A DNA stretch of 64,000 nucleotides from DATLNF01 sp046590575. GTDB lineage: Bacteria; Actinomycetota; Actinomycetes; BP-191. The stretch lies in NCBI GenBank assembly GCA_046590575.1, contig JBKJUS010000165.1:23604-87603 (forward strand), given 5' to 3'. The stretch's first letter is position 1. Every line of letters begins with the position of its first letter. The position numbers and the translations under genes were made by a program. The notes beneath the pieces were generated by a model. The model was not told the origin of the DNA. It did no database searches and saw only the letters and a program-made list of their open reading frames with translations. This document shows, in pieces, positions 8,679 through 16,787 of this stretch.

Positions 8679-9688
8679 CTGGCACCTCCTGGCCCGAGGC
8701 CGACGCGCTGTTCCGGGACGACCGTTGGCGCGGGTCCGACGATGCGTACTCCATCCGGCTCGGTGAGGACCGGGTGCTCTGGCTCTTCGGCGATACGTTC
8801 ATCGCTCGACCTGGTGAGCCGACCCGCGTCGGCTCGTCCTTCATCCGCAACTCGGTGGCCGTGCAGACTGGCCTCGATCCGCTCACCGCGTCGATGGACT
8901 TCGCCTGGCGTGGGATGGACGGTGTCCCGGCGGACTACTTTGGCGGCGAAGGGCCCGGGTCCGATGCGGAGTGGCTCTGGCCCGGGCACGGGGTGTGGCA
9001 CGACGGTCGGCTGCTGCTCTTCTTCATGGCGTGCGACCTGCCGCCGGGCGGCGACCCGCACGACCCGCTTGGTCATTCCTTCCGGGTCAACGGGTGGCGC
9101 GCGGTCACCGTCGACAACCCGCAGGACCCGCCTTCGGACTGGCGGATCATCAAGGTGGCGGAGCGGCCCGACACCGCCGGCTCGGTGCTCGGTGCCGCGG
9201 CTCTCATCGAAGGCGGGAACCTCTACTTGTGGAGTCACCGAGACGGTTGTGCGCTCCTTGCGCGCGCCGACGTACGCCGGGCGGTCGCTGGTGACCTCGG
9301 CGAACTGAAGTGGTGGGCCGGCGGCGACTCGTGGGTGCCGGACGCACGGGACGCCGTCGTGGCGCTCGACCCCGCGGTCACCGAGTTCACTGTCCACCGT
9401 GACGCCGGGGGAGGGCTTGCCCTCGTCGACGTACATCCGGTCCGCGAGATCACCGGCGCGATCTGCATCCGCCATGCTCCCGACGTGACGGGCCCGTGGT
9501 CCTCGCGGAGCCCGGCGTACCCGATCCCCGAGGCAGCGCGCGCCGACGCCTTCGTCTATGCCGGCAAAGCCCATCCGGAGCTCGACGCCGACGGGTTGGT
9601 CGTCACCTACGCCTCCAACGGCAACAAGCTAGCGGCGCTCTACTCCGACGAGACCCTCTACTACCCCCGCTTCGCCCGCCTCGTCTGA
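8669..9688 (+). CDS. DUF4185-like propeller protein, cytoplasmic paralogue
   Basis: The 339-residue protein has the same opening signature as the secreted protein at 2737-3867: WRGSDDAYSIRLGEDRVLWL then FGDTFIARPG, and KAHPELDADGLVVTY near the end. Unlike its paralogue it has no signal peptide. The GTG start at 8669 lies inside the last codons of the binding-protein gene (10-base overlap), implying coupled translation. It may process an imported oligosaccharide that its exported counterpart first meets outside. Catalytic residues are not established for this family, so function is inferred only as glycan-related. Confidence 0.7.
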   Translation: MPITGTSWPEADALFRDDRWRGSDDAYSIRLGEDRVLWLFGDTFIARPGEPTRVGSSFIRNSVAVQTGLDPLTASMDFAWRGMDGVPADYFGGEGPGSDAEWLWPGHGVWHDGRLLLFFMACDLPPGGDPHDPLGHSFRVNGWRAVTVDNPQDPPSDWRIIKVAERPDTAGSVLGAAALIEGGNLYLWSHRDGCALLARADVRRAVAGDLGELKWWAGGDSWVPDARDAVVALDPAVTEFTVHRDAGGGLALVDVHPVREITGAICIRHAPDVTGPWSSRSPAYPIPEAARADAFVYAGKAHPELDADGLVVTYASNGNKLAALYSDETLYYPRFARLV

Positions 9689-9692
9689 CCCG

Positions 9693-9733
9693 GTTGGAGC
9701 GCGGGTGCGTCTAGGACGCGCCGACGCTCCAAC
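9693..9733. terminator. Bidirectional terminator hairpin between convergent genes
   Basis: The arms GTTGGAGCG (9693-9701) and CGCTCCAAC (9725-9733) pair perfectly, with a second inner stem TGCGTC/GACGCG. The hairpin sits between the stop at 9688 and the last codons of the oppositely directed gene ending at 9711. No T-run is present, which is usual for actinobacterial terminators. Confidence 0.6.
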
Positions 9734-11825
9734 TCCGACGTCGTCGGCGTACGCCGATCGCGACGACGCCGAGCGCGGCCGCGGCGAGGGCCATTGGCAG
9801 CAGGTCGGCGCCGGTCGCAGGCAGCGGCGCCGACGGCCTCGGCGCGGGAGCAGGTGCCGGACGAACCGGCGCGGGGTCAGCGGGCGCGGGTCTGGCCGGT
9901 GCCGCCGCCGTACGGACGGGGCCGAAGGACGCGAGCCGCTCCGGCGCCTTGCCGCAGACCTTCGCGGTGGCGAGACCCCCGCCGTCCTCAAGCGTGGCGA
10001 CTCCGGGTGCGGCGAGCAGCGGCTGTCCGGGCCGCTCGTCGACCTCGCGGACGTCGAGCAGCGGCAGGCCCGGCGTCGGCATGACGAAGCGCAGCGCGCT
10101 GGTGTGCTCGCAGTCGTGCAGCAGCGTGATCGTTGACAACGTGCCCGAGGGCTGTGAGTCGCGGGTGTAGGTAATCGTCCCAGCAATCGTCACCCGGAGC
10201 TTTCCGCCGGCCGGCACGACGAGGTCGGTCGGCTGGAACCGCACGGGAACCTGCAGCGGCGTGTTGGTCGCCGGCGCTACGCCCGTCTTCTGGATGAAGT
10301 AGTTCTCCGGCATCGGCTCGAGGTGCTGCAGCGAACGAAACCCGAACGTGTTCGCACTGTCCTCGACCGACTCCGTGCCGCCGTGGGTGATGAGGTCGCC
10401 GTTCTCGTCGAGCACCTCTATCCGCGCCGCGATGTGCCCGTCCGGACGGTTCGTGGTCAACCACAAGTCAAGGATCGGCTGGCCGGTGATGTGCAGCGGC
10501 GCCTCGAGCGGCTGGGTCTCGAAGACCGCGCGCCCCTCCTCCTCGGTGAGTGCCTCTGTGTAAGCCGTCGAGCCGCCCACCTTGGGCAGGCCAAGGATGC
10601 CCTCCGGGCCGAGGGACAGGTGGCCGACGGGGCCACCGGTCGACGGGAACTCGTGCTCGGCCCGCCACTGCCCGTTGCTCGACTGCACCTGTACGTCGGG
10701 CCAGTCCTCCACGCCGGTGGGCAGAGTCTTGAGGTAGCGGTCGAACCAAGCAGTGACCATCGGCATCCAGTCGGCGCGCTCCCAGTCCGGTGCGACCCTC
10801 TGGTGGCGGAACGGGAACGCGTGGTTCCAGACGCCGAAGAGGCCCTTGTGCGGGGTAGAGGCGGGCAGTCGGTCGAACCATCCAGCGATGGTGATTGGCT
10901 GGACGTTGAAGTCGCGCAGACCGTGCACGTAGAGCGTGGCGGCGGTGATGTTGGGCGCACCGGGCCGGTACTCCCGGTCCTGCCAGTACTTCGTCTTGTC
11001 GCCTTGGACGTCGGCACCGCTGGCCAGGACCTCCGGCTGGCAGAGCAGCTTCTCCGGGTAGCGCTGCGGTGCCGCCTCCTGACCCGGGTTGGCACTGACG
11101 CCGTAGAAGTAGCCGGCGCTGCCGAGGAGTGACATGCCGGTGTACGGCACGCCGTCCATGAAGTTCCAGTCGTACTGCGCGCCGACCGACGCGGCCGGGA
11201 TGATCGCCTTGAGGTACTTGATCTTCTCCTTGTCGCCGAAGCCGGCGACGGAGATCTGCGTCTCCGCGTCGTAGGAGATGCCGTACATCCCGACGTTGCC
11301 GTCGGTCCACCCGGCGTCGCGACCGAGGTACTCCACAATCCTTGCGCCGTCGTCGGTCTGGTTGGCCGCGGTCTGCTCCAGGCAGCCGCCGGACTCTCCG
11401 GTGCCGCGCACGTGGTGCTGCGCGACGGCGTAGCCGCGGGTAGTCATGTACGCGATGAAGCCGGGTATCTCCGCGGCCTCGTTGGCGGGGTACTCCTCGA
11501 ACCCCTGGGAGACGTACGGCGTCATGATCAGGATCGTCGGCAGCTTGGCCGGTGGTGTCTTGCCGTCCTTCTCCGCCGGGAGCCATGTCTCGACGTAGAG
11601 CGACACGCCGTCGGCTGCCTCGACCCGAGCGCGCTGGCGGTCGGGGTCGACGTCCGGAGCCTGCGAGCCGTAGACCGGCTTGGACAGCGGAGTGGGGACG
11701 AAGGCGGACCCGGTGACTAGCTGTGGGATGTCACCTGCGGCGTCCGCCGACCTCAGCGCGGGGGTGAGGAGAGCAAGGAGGGCCAGTGCAGCAACAGGTG
11801 GGCGTAGTCGGCGTGCGGCGTACAC
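9711..11825 (-). CDS. Secreted CocE/X-Pro dipeptidyl-peptidase-like hydrolase with LPATG cell-wall anchor
   Basis: The start is GTG 11825, because GGAGG precedes it by four bases and a signal peptide then begins at once (VYAARRLRPP then a hydrophobic run). The product is 704 residues. The catalytic domain has the Ser-hydrolase elbow GISYDAE (Ser184), where the family commonly has GxSYxG, an Asp in HGLRDFNVQP and a His in GVWNHAFP. The C-terminal half is the jelly-roll domain of this family. Residues 668-672 are LPATG, followed by a hydrophobic helix and RRRRR: a complete sortase signal. It likely hydrolyses an ester or peptide substrate at the cell surface. The specificity (peptidase or acyl esterase) is not visible. 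Confidence 0.85.
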   Translation of the reverse strand: MYAARRLRPPVAALALLALLTPALRSADAAGDIPQLVTGSAFVPTPLSKPVYGSQAPDVDPDRQRARVEAADGVSLYVETWLPAEKDGKTPPAKLPTILIMTPYVSQGFEEYPANEAAEIPGFIAYMTTRGYAVAQHHVRGTGESGGCLEQTAANQTDDGARIVEYLGRDAGWTDGNVGMYGISYDAETQISVAGFGDKEKIKYLKAIIPAASVGAQYDWNFMDGVPYTGMSLLGSAGYFYGVSANPGQEAAPQRYPEKLLCQPEVLASGADVQGDKTKYWQDREYRPGAPNITAATLYVHGLRDFNVQPITIAGWFDRLPASTPHKGLFGVWNHAFPFRHQRVAPDWERADWMPMVTAWFDRYLKTLPTGVEDWPDVQVQSSNGQWRAEHEFPSTGGPVGHLSLGPEGILGLPKVGGSTAYTEALTEEEGRAVFETQPLEAPLHITGQPILDLWLTTNRPDGHIAARIEVLDENGDLITHGGTESVEDSANTFGFRSLQHLEPMPENYFIQKTGVAPATNTPLQVPVRFQPTDLVVPAGGKLRVTIAGTITYTRDSQPSGTLSTITLLHDCEHTSALRFVMPTPGLPLLDVREVDERPGQPLLAAPGVATLEDGGGLATAKVCGKAPERLASFGPVRTAAAPARPAPADPAPVRPAPAPAPRPSAPLPATGADLLPMALAAAALGVVAIGVRRRRRSWSVGAS

Positions 11826-12300
11826 AGGACCTCCGGGAGCGCAGGGTTGTCTAGCCTGCTTCGCCGTCGGTGCACCCAATACCTTTGGCCCGCAGTGTCC
11901 GGTTTGCGACGGTGGGGCGGTTACTCTCGGCCCACCATCGGCGAGCGGCTGACGGAGTGGCTGCGCACCGGTGAGCACGACGTCCTGATCGCGGAGATCG
12001 GTGATCGGTTGATCGGGTCGCTGTGGGAACTTATCCGCGTTGCGGAGGACCTCGCCCGCGCGGCCGGGGTCCGCAAAATCTGGCTAGGCGTGTACGGACC
12101 GAACGCTCGAGCTCGCGCGCTGTATGAGCAGCTCGGGTACGTCGTCGAGGGAGTCCAGCAGGAGCAGTACCCGCGCCCCACGCTGGGTGTCGCCTGGGAC
12201 CAAGTGCTCATGGCGAAGTTCCTCGACCGCCCGTAATCCGTTTCCACAGATGTGCCGCCCCGACCGTTTCGGGTTCTCGCACCGCATCACGCTAGGGCCC
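11826..12300. other. Intergenic stretch holding a gene remnant
   Basis: The first ~100 bases hold the upstream region of the leftward hydrolase gene; I see no convincing promoter boxes. Positions about 11925-12236 carry the decayed GNAT frame described separately, and 12237-12300 is the short leader of the DUF4192 gene. No RNA gene or further coding stretch is evident. Confidence 0.6.
11925..12236 (+). pseudogene. GNAT acetyltransferase remnant
   Basis: The frame reads HDVLIAEIGDRLIGSL, as in the beta-strand before the acetyl-CoA site of GNAT enzymes, and then jumps directly to VAEDLARAAGVRKIWLGVYG and NARARALYEQLGYVVEG, the normal C-terminal half. The roughly 30-40 residues between them, including the V-x-x-x-x-R/Q-x-x-G-x-G/A acetyl-CoA loop (motif A), are absent. 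The N-terminal third of the fold is also missing, and no start with a ribosome-binding site is found. The remaining frame is intact, so the deletion was in frame. The most likely reading is a degraded acetyltransferase gene rather than a working short protein. Confidence 0.6.
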
Positions 12301-13374
12301 ATGACAAGTGACGCGATGCCGGTGCTCCGGCTCACCAGCCCGGGCGAGTGGCTGCAGGCGATGCCCTACCTCTTCGGCTTCACCCCGCGCGAGAGCATCG
12401 TGGTGCTCTGCCTCGGCGGTGCCAACGGCAAGCGGCTGAAGTTCCAGCTGCGCATCGACGTGCCGGAGCCGGCCGACCGGCGCTCTCTGGTTGTCCACGT
12501 CGCGAGCATTCTGGTCAAGCAGCGCTTCCAGGATGCGCTCGTCGTTTTCTACCGTGACGAGGCGGGCCCGCCGGACGAGAGCGACTGGGAGCTGTGGCGG
12601 CTGATCGAGGAGCACGTGGAAATCCCCGGCGACATCGTCGATGCGGTCGTGGTGCGAGCGGACCGTTTCTGGTCACTGATCTGCACCAGCCCCACCTGCT
12701 GCCCCCCTGAAGGCACACCGGTGCCGACTGTCGATGATGCCGCCCGGATTCCGGCCGAGATGGTGCTGCGCGGTTGCCGGGTCCAGAAGTCCCGCGACGA
12801 TGTGGTCGGCGAACTGGCGTCGCTGCCCGGTCCCGCCCGGGCCCTGCTCGCGCAGCGCTGCCTGGCGGCCGACGAGCAGGTCTTTGCTGAGGATGCAGAG
12901 CCTCCGAGCTGGAGTCCGGAGTGGGTGGACATGGCGGTACACCGGTGGGCGTCGCTCCTCGACGGGCCGGTCGCCGAGAGTCCGCTCGACCCGGATCTCG
13001 TTGCGTCGCTCGTCGTACCCCTCACGCACCTGTCGTTGCGCGACCGGGTCGCTGGGGTTTGCCTGCTGCGACGCGAGCGGGCCCGTTCGGTCCTGCGTGA
13101 GCTCGTCCGACGGCTGCCGGGGGAGTGGGTCGCTGCCCCGGCAACGATCCTCGGGCTGCTCGAGTGGGCCGACGGAGATGGACTCCGCGCTGGTATTGCC
13201 CTCGACCGGGCGTTGGAGGCCGATCCGGCTTATCGGTTCGCCGACCTGCTGGCGCACGGCCTGCAGGCAGGGATCCGACTGCCCGACGACTTCGTCCGCG
13301 CTGTCACTGCCATGGCGCAACCGTCGCGTCGACCCCGAGGTCAGCGGCGGCGGCGTCAGAGGTCTAACGGCTGA
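12301..13374 (+). CDS. DUF4192 family protein
   Basis: The ATG at 12301 begins a 357-residue protein whose first residues (VLRLTSPGEWLQAMPYLFGF then TPRESIVVLCL) are the hallmark of DUF4192. The motif CTSPTCCPPEGTPV in the middle is diagnostic for the family. The C-terminal half is helical with leucine-rich segments that include LARAALA-like regions and ends in an Arg-rich tail. DUF4192 proteins are common in actinobacteria, and their biochemical role is unknown. The paired Cys in CTSPTCC suggest a structural or metal site. The gene is convergent with fba and their ends overlap by 11 bases (13364-13374). I therefore describe it only by family. Confidence 0.85.
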   Translation: MTSDAMPVLRLTSPGEWLQAMPYLFGFTPRESIVVLCLGGANGKRLKFQLRIDVPEPADRRSLVVHVASILVKQRFQDALVVFYRDEAGPPDESDWELWRLIEEHVEIPGDIVDAVVVRADRFWSLICTSPTCCPPEGTPVPTVDDAARIPAEMVLRGCRVQKSRDDVVGELASLPGPARALLAQRCLAADEQVFAEDAEPPSWSPEWVDMAVHRWASLLDGPVAESPLDPDLVASLVVPLTHLSLRDRVAGVCLLRRERARSVLRELVRRLPGEWVAAPATILGLLEWADGDGLRAGIALDRALEADPAYRFADLLAHGLQAGIRLPDDFVRAVTAMAQPSRRPRGQRRRRQRSNG

Positions 13375-14392
13375 CGGTCATCCCGGCGGACCGCAGGTCC
13401 TCGCAGCCTTGCACGACCCGCGCCGCCATGTTCTTCTCCGCAGCCTTGCTGTAGGAGCGCGGGTCGTAGAGCTTCTTGGCGCCGACCTCGCCGTCGATCT
13501 TGAGCACGCCGTCATAGTTGGCGAACATGTGCCCGGCGATCGGGCGGGTGTAGGCGTACTGCGTGTCGGTGTCGATGTTCATCTTGATGACGCCGTAGTC
13601 GATGGTTTCGCGTATCTCGGTGAGCAAGGATCCGCTGCCCCCGTGGAAGACCAGGTCGAAGGCAGCCGCGTCGCCGTACTTGTCGGTGACTGCCTTCTGG
13701 CCGTCGCGCAGGATGGACGGTCGCAGCTTGACGTTGCCTGGCTTGTAGACGCCGTGCACGTTGCCGAATGTCGCCGCGAGGATGTACCGACCCCGGTCAC
13801 CGGTGCCCAGCCGCTCGGCCACGGTCAGCATGTCCTCGGGCGTTGTGTAGAGCTTCTCGTTGGGCACACCCTCGTTGTCGACGCCGTCCTCCTCGCCCCC
13901 GACGACGCCGGCCTCGATCTCGAGGATGACGTCCATCGCGGCGCACTCTTCGAGCAGCTGCTCGGCGATCGTCAGGTTCTCGTCCAGCGGCAGGGCAGAG
14001 CCGTCGAACATGTGGCTCTGGAAAAGCGGGCCCTGTCCTCTCTTGTGACGCTCGGCCGACTCGGCCATCAGCGGTCGCATGAAGCCGTCGAGCTTGTCCG
14101 CCGGGCAGTGGTCGGTGTGCATCGCGATGTTGACCCGGTAGCGGGCCGCGACCCGGAAGGCATAGTCGGCGAGTGCAGCCGCGCCCAGGGCCATGTCTTT
14201 CGGCTGACCGGAGAGGAACTCGCCACCTCCGGTGCTGACCTGGATGATCCCGTCGCTCTCCGCCTCGGCGAAGCCAGCCAGCGCGGCGTTGAGTGAAGAC
14301 GAGGACGTCACGTTGATCGCCGGGAAGGCGTAGCGGCCGACCTGCGCGGCGTCGAGCATGGCGCGGTAGGTCTCGGGGGTCGCGATGGGCAC
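13364..14392 (-). CDS. fba: Fructose-bisphosphate aldolase, class II
   Basis: The 342-residue protein is full length for the class IIA zinc aldolase of actinobacteria. It has AFPAINVTSSSSLNAAL at the N terminus, the zinc-site motif MHTDHCPADKLDG, the EIEAGVVGGEEDGVDNE block, FGNVHGVYKPGNV, and the phosphate-binding FHGGSGS. It cleaves fructose-1,6-bisphosphate to dihydroxyacetone phosphate and glyceraldehyde-3-phosphate in glycolysis and gluconeogenesis. The start is GTG 14392 behind GAGAGGAACC. The gene follows the LPTTG surface protein gene in the same direction after a 66-base gap, so it may have its own promoter there. Confidence 0.96.
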   Translation of the reverse strand: MPIATPETYRAMLDAAQVGRYAFPAINVTSSSSLNAALAGFAEAESDGIIQVSTGGGEFLSGQPKDMALGAAALADYAFRVAARYRVNIAMHTDHCPADKLDGFMRPLMAESAERHKRGQGPLFQSHMFDGSALPLDENLTIAEQLLEECAAMDVILEIEAGVVGGEEDGVDNEGVPNEKLYTTPEDMLTVAERLGTGDRGRYILAATFGNVHGVYKPGNVKLRPSILRDGQKAVTDKYGDAAAFDLVFHGGSGSLLTEIRETIDYGVIKMNIDTDTQYAYTRPIAGHMFANYDGVLKIDGEVGAKKLYDPRSYSKAAEKNMAARVVQGCEDLRSAGMTVSR

Positions 14393-14458
14393 GTGGTTCC
14401 TCTCGGCCGGGTCCGGGCGCCGATCAGGCTAGCGCGGTCGGCCGATCGGGGGGAGTGC

Positions 14459-15616
14459 TCAGTGGCGGCGAACCTGGTGAAACCCGAAGCCGTACGTCAC
14501 CGCGCCCAGCAGGACGAGGGCTACGGCCGACAACACGAGGAGCTGGACGGGGCCGCCGGTCGTCGGCAGGTGCGGCGCGGCGGGCGTCTTCACGAGCTTC
14601 ACGCCCAGGACGGTCGCCGGTGCCGGATCGGTCGGCTCAGCGGAGGTGCTAGCGGGGCCGGGCGCTTGCGTCACTGCGGCGTCTACCTCGGTCAAGAGGT
14701 CGGGTGCACCGGGCGAGCTCGCCTCGACGGAAGGCAGGGGGCTCACTCCCGAAGCGGCGCTTGCGCTTTGGCTGGCGCTCGCGCTTTGGCTGGCGCCGGG
14801 GGTGGCGCTCTCGCTGACGCTAGCGCTGGGACTGGCGCTCTGGCTGGCACTCGCGCTCGTGCTGGGACTGGCGCTTTGGCTGGCACTCGCGCTGGCGCTG
14901 GCGCTGGCGCTGGCGCTGGGACTGGGACTGGAACTGGCGCTTTGGCTTGCGCTGGCGCTCGCACTCGCGCTCGCACTCGCACTGGCGCTCGCACTGGCAC
15001 TGGCGCTGGCGCTTGCGCTCGCACTGGCGCTTGCGCTGGCGCTTGCGCTCGCACTGGCGCTTGCGCTGGCACTTGCGCTGGCACTTGCGCTGGCGGAGGG
15101 CGACGGCGATGGCGAGGCGCAGCTGTCCAGCCAGAACGTCTTGGTCTTGGTGTCCGCGCCCTGCGACCCGGTCACCGTCACCACCACCGTGATGTGGTAG
15201 CCCTGGTTCACCTGCAGCGTCAGTCCAGCGGTGTTCAGGCGGTAGAGCTCGCTGTGGTCGAGGGTGTTACCTGGTCCTGATCCGGTGAAGGTGAAGCCGC
15301 TGGAGCCGGTGAACGGAACGACGAGCGAAGTGCCGCTGGGCGGTTGGGCGGTGAACGTGACTGTCGTCGTCTGGGTGCCGGTGTCGAAACCGAACCACTC
15401 GACCCGGAAGGGGCAGCGGACATGTGGGTCGTTGCCGACCCCCGGGCCGACCTCCTGACCGTCGATCTTGATCGTTCCATCGTTGCCAGGCGGCGACCCG
15501 ACTGCGCTGCGGGCCGGCGCGACGATGACGAGCGTCGTCAGCGTCGCCACGCTGGCGAAGACGATGCAGGAAAGGACCGGGGTCCGCTGGGTCTGAACAG
15601 CAGAACGAACCGACAT
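14459..15616 (-). CDS. Surface protein with Ala-Ser repeat stalk and LPTTG cell-wall anchor
   Basis: The 385-residue product has a signal peptide (hydrophobic about 14-36, ending near ARSAVG) and an extracellular domain of about 130 residues with an immunoglobulin-like strand pattern and Cys68/Cys166. A low-complexity Ala-Ser stalk (about 167-290) follows, then a Pro/Thr spacer and the sortase signal LPTTG (350-354), a hydrophobic helix and the short basic tail HQVRRH. The stalk lifts the folded head away from the peptidoglycan, as in other gram-positive surface proteins. I do not recognise the head domain. Upstream lie an IdeR-like box (15776-15794) and a stem-loop leader (about 15649-15709), so iron or another signal may control it. 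Confidence 0.82.
   Translation of the reverse strand: MSVRSAVQTQRTPVLSCIVFASVATLTTLVIVAPARSAVGSPPGNDGTIKIDGQEVGPGVGNDPHVRCPFRVEWFGFDTGTQTTTVTFTAQPPSGTSLVVPFTGSSGFTFTGSGPGNTLDHSELYRLNTAGLTLQVNQGYHITVVVTVTGSQGADTKTKTFWLDSCASPSPSPSASASASASASASASASASASASASASASASASASASASASASASASASASQSASSSPSPSASASASASASASQSASPSTSASASQSASPSASVSESATPGASQSASASQSASAASGVSPLPSVEASSPGAPDLLTEVDAAVTQAPGPASTSAEPTDPAPATVLGVKLVKTPAAPHLPTTGGPVQLLVLSAVALVLLGAVTYGFGFHQVRRH
14752..15115 (-). repeat. Ala-Ser-coding tandem repeat (degenerate 6-bp unit)
   Basis: On the + strand this stretch is a run of gcgctggc / gcactcgc-type units, encoding mostly alternating Ser and Ala on the minus strand with occasional Gln, Pro and Thr. The repeats keep the frame. 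Short in-frame units like these can expand or contract by slippage, changing the length of the surface stalk. Confidence 0.9.
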
Positions 15617-15648
15617 GGTGAACCAGCATTCGTGACGTCGACCGAGTC

Positions 15649-15709
15649 GGTCTCACCACTGGCTCCCCGCTGCCGCGGCTGGTGACCGGGGACGGCAGCG
15701 GATCTTCGC
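15649..15709 (-). promoter_or_regulatory. Structured 5' leader of the LPTTG gene (riboswitch-like, unproven)
   Basis: On the minus strand a 9-bp stem CCGCTGCCG/CGGCAGCGG (15693-15701 with 15667-15675) is followed by GGGGAGCCA and GGTGAGACC. The order AUCC-stem-GGGGAGCCA-GGUGA recalls the first half of ydaO-type c-di-AMP riboswitches, which often precede actinobacterial cell-wall genes. The second half (the GUCAGCUAACC-like block) is not found before the start codon. It could equally be a plain hairpin. Confidence 0.35.
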
Positions 15710-15775
15710 CTCTCGGACGCTGATGACCACGATGACCGCGTCGCGGTCCCTCGCCCATGGTCACTTGGAGTGAAT

Positions 15776-15794
15776 TATGGATAGCCTGACCTAA
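15776..15794 (-). promoter_or_regulatory. Possible IdeR/DtxR iron box
   Basis: Read on the minus strand, TTAGGTCAGGCTATCCATA matches the mycobacterial IdeR consensus TTAGGTTAGGCTAACCTAA at 15 of 19 positions, with the left half-site almost perfect. It lies about 160 bases upstream of the LPTTG surface-protein start and overlaps an A/T-rich CATAAT that could be its -10 element. The consensus is from established work; regulation here is inferred. Confidence 0.45.
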
Positions 15795-15819
15795 CCGGAC
15801 GGTCATGATCATCATCCAC

Positions 15820-16728
15820 TCAGAGTTCGCCGGGCGGTCCCTGTTCGGCGAGGAAACGCTCGAGCTCAGCACCGATCTCGTCGGCCGTCGGCAACGTGCT
15901 TCCATCGGCCAGCAGCGACCGCCCACGTCCGGCGACGAAGGCGTCGTACTGCTCCTCGAGGGCCCGCACGACCGCCGCAACCTCATCGGACTGGGCGACC
16001 TGCTCGTCGATCAGCCGACGCGTGACGGTGGCTGCCACGGCGAGCGCGTCGGTCGGCAGGACCAAGCCGGAGATGCGGGACACCGACTGCAGAAGCATGT
16101 CGGCGGCGGCCGGGTATTCCGCCTGGGCGACATAGTGCGGTACGTGGACGGCGAAGCCCGCGGCATCCCGCCCGGCCTCGCCAAGGCGGAACTCGATGAG
16201 GTGGCCAGCGGCGCCGGGAACCTGGACCTCTGCCACCCATGACTCGAAGCCAGCGACGATCTCCGGCCGACTGGCGTGCGCGATCACGCCGACCGGGCGC
16301 GTATGCGGTACACCCATCGGAATCGCGTTGAGCCCGACCGAGAGTCGGATGTCGAGCTCCTCAGCGAGCAGCTGCACCGCTCCGACGAACCGTTCCCATT
16401 GGTAATCGGGCTCGGGACCGCTGAGCAGGAGGTACGGCGTGCCGGCGTCGTCGAGAAGGGTGTGGACGGCCAGCTCAGGTGCCTCGTAGCTGTCCCAGTG
16501 GTCCTCGATGAAGACCATGGGCGGCCGGCGGGCGCGGTAGTCGAGCAGTTGGTCGACGTCGAAGGTCGCCACTTTGCTCGCTTCGCCGGAAGCGAGCAGG
16601 TGCGCGCGGGCGAGTTGGCGGGCTGCGCCGGCGTCGACGAATCCGTCGAGGGCCTGCACGAGCACCGGACGGCCCAGGTCAGGCAGGTTGGGCTCGAGCT
16701 GGTAGAGCTCGCGAGGGTCGAGCGGCAC
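15820..16728 (-). CDS. PAC2 family protein
   Basis: The 302-residue protein (GTG start at 16728 behind CCGGAG) has the PAC2 pattern: RPVLVQALDGFVDAGAA at the N terminus, an acidic DYRARRPPM segment, HTLLDDAGTPYLLLSGPEPD, and GLNAIPMGVPHTRPV. PAC2 proteins are related to proteasome-assembly chaperones. In actinobacteria they are widespread, but their partners are not known. The C-terminal ~80 residues are helical and acidic (DEVAAVVRALEEQYDAFV), which may mediate oligomerisation. The gene is divergent from the PNPOx-like gene at 16788, with 59 bases between starts. The family is clear; the function is unassigned. Confidence 0.85.
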   Translation of the reverse strand: MPLDPRELYQLEPNLPDLGRPVLVQALDGFVDAGAARQLARAHLLASGEASKVATFDVDQLLDYRARRPPMVFIEDHWDSYEAPELAVHTLLDDAGTPYLLLSGPEPDYQWERFVGAVQLLAEELDIRLSVGLNAIPMGVPHTRPVGVIAHASRPEIVAGFESWVAEVQVPGAAGHLIEFRLGEAGRDAAGFAVHVPHYVAQAEYPAAADMLLQSVSRISGLVLPTDALAVAATVTRRLIDEQVAQSDEVAAVVRALEEQYDAFVAGRGRSLLADGSTLPTADEIGAELERFLAEQGPPGEL

Positions 16729-16787
16729 GTTGTCTCCGGTCCGGCTGGTCCTGCTGCGCTGTCACATCGGGATGAGAGCATCGTCCC

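Noticed and set aside
14752..15115. Possible CRISPR or other repeat array
   Set aside because: The units are short, degenerate, contiguous and in frame with a protein; there are no spacers.
14393..15280. A plus-strand frame of Ala/Gly/Arg repeats opposite the LPTTG gene
   Set aside because: It is the antisense reading of the Ala-Ser repeat; signal peptide and LPTTG are on the minus strand.
15649..15709. A complete ydaO (c-di-AMP) riboswitch
   Set aside because: Only the first half of the motif is visible; the conserved second block is absent, so I list it only as a structured leader.
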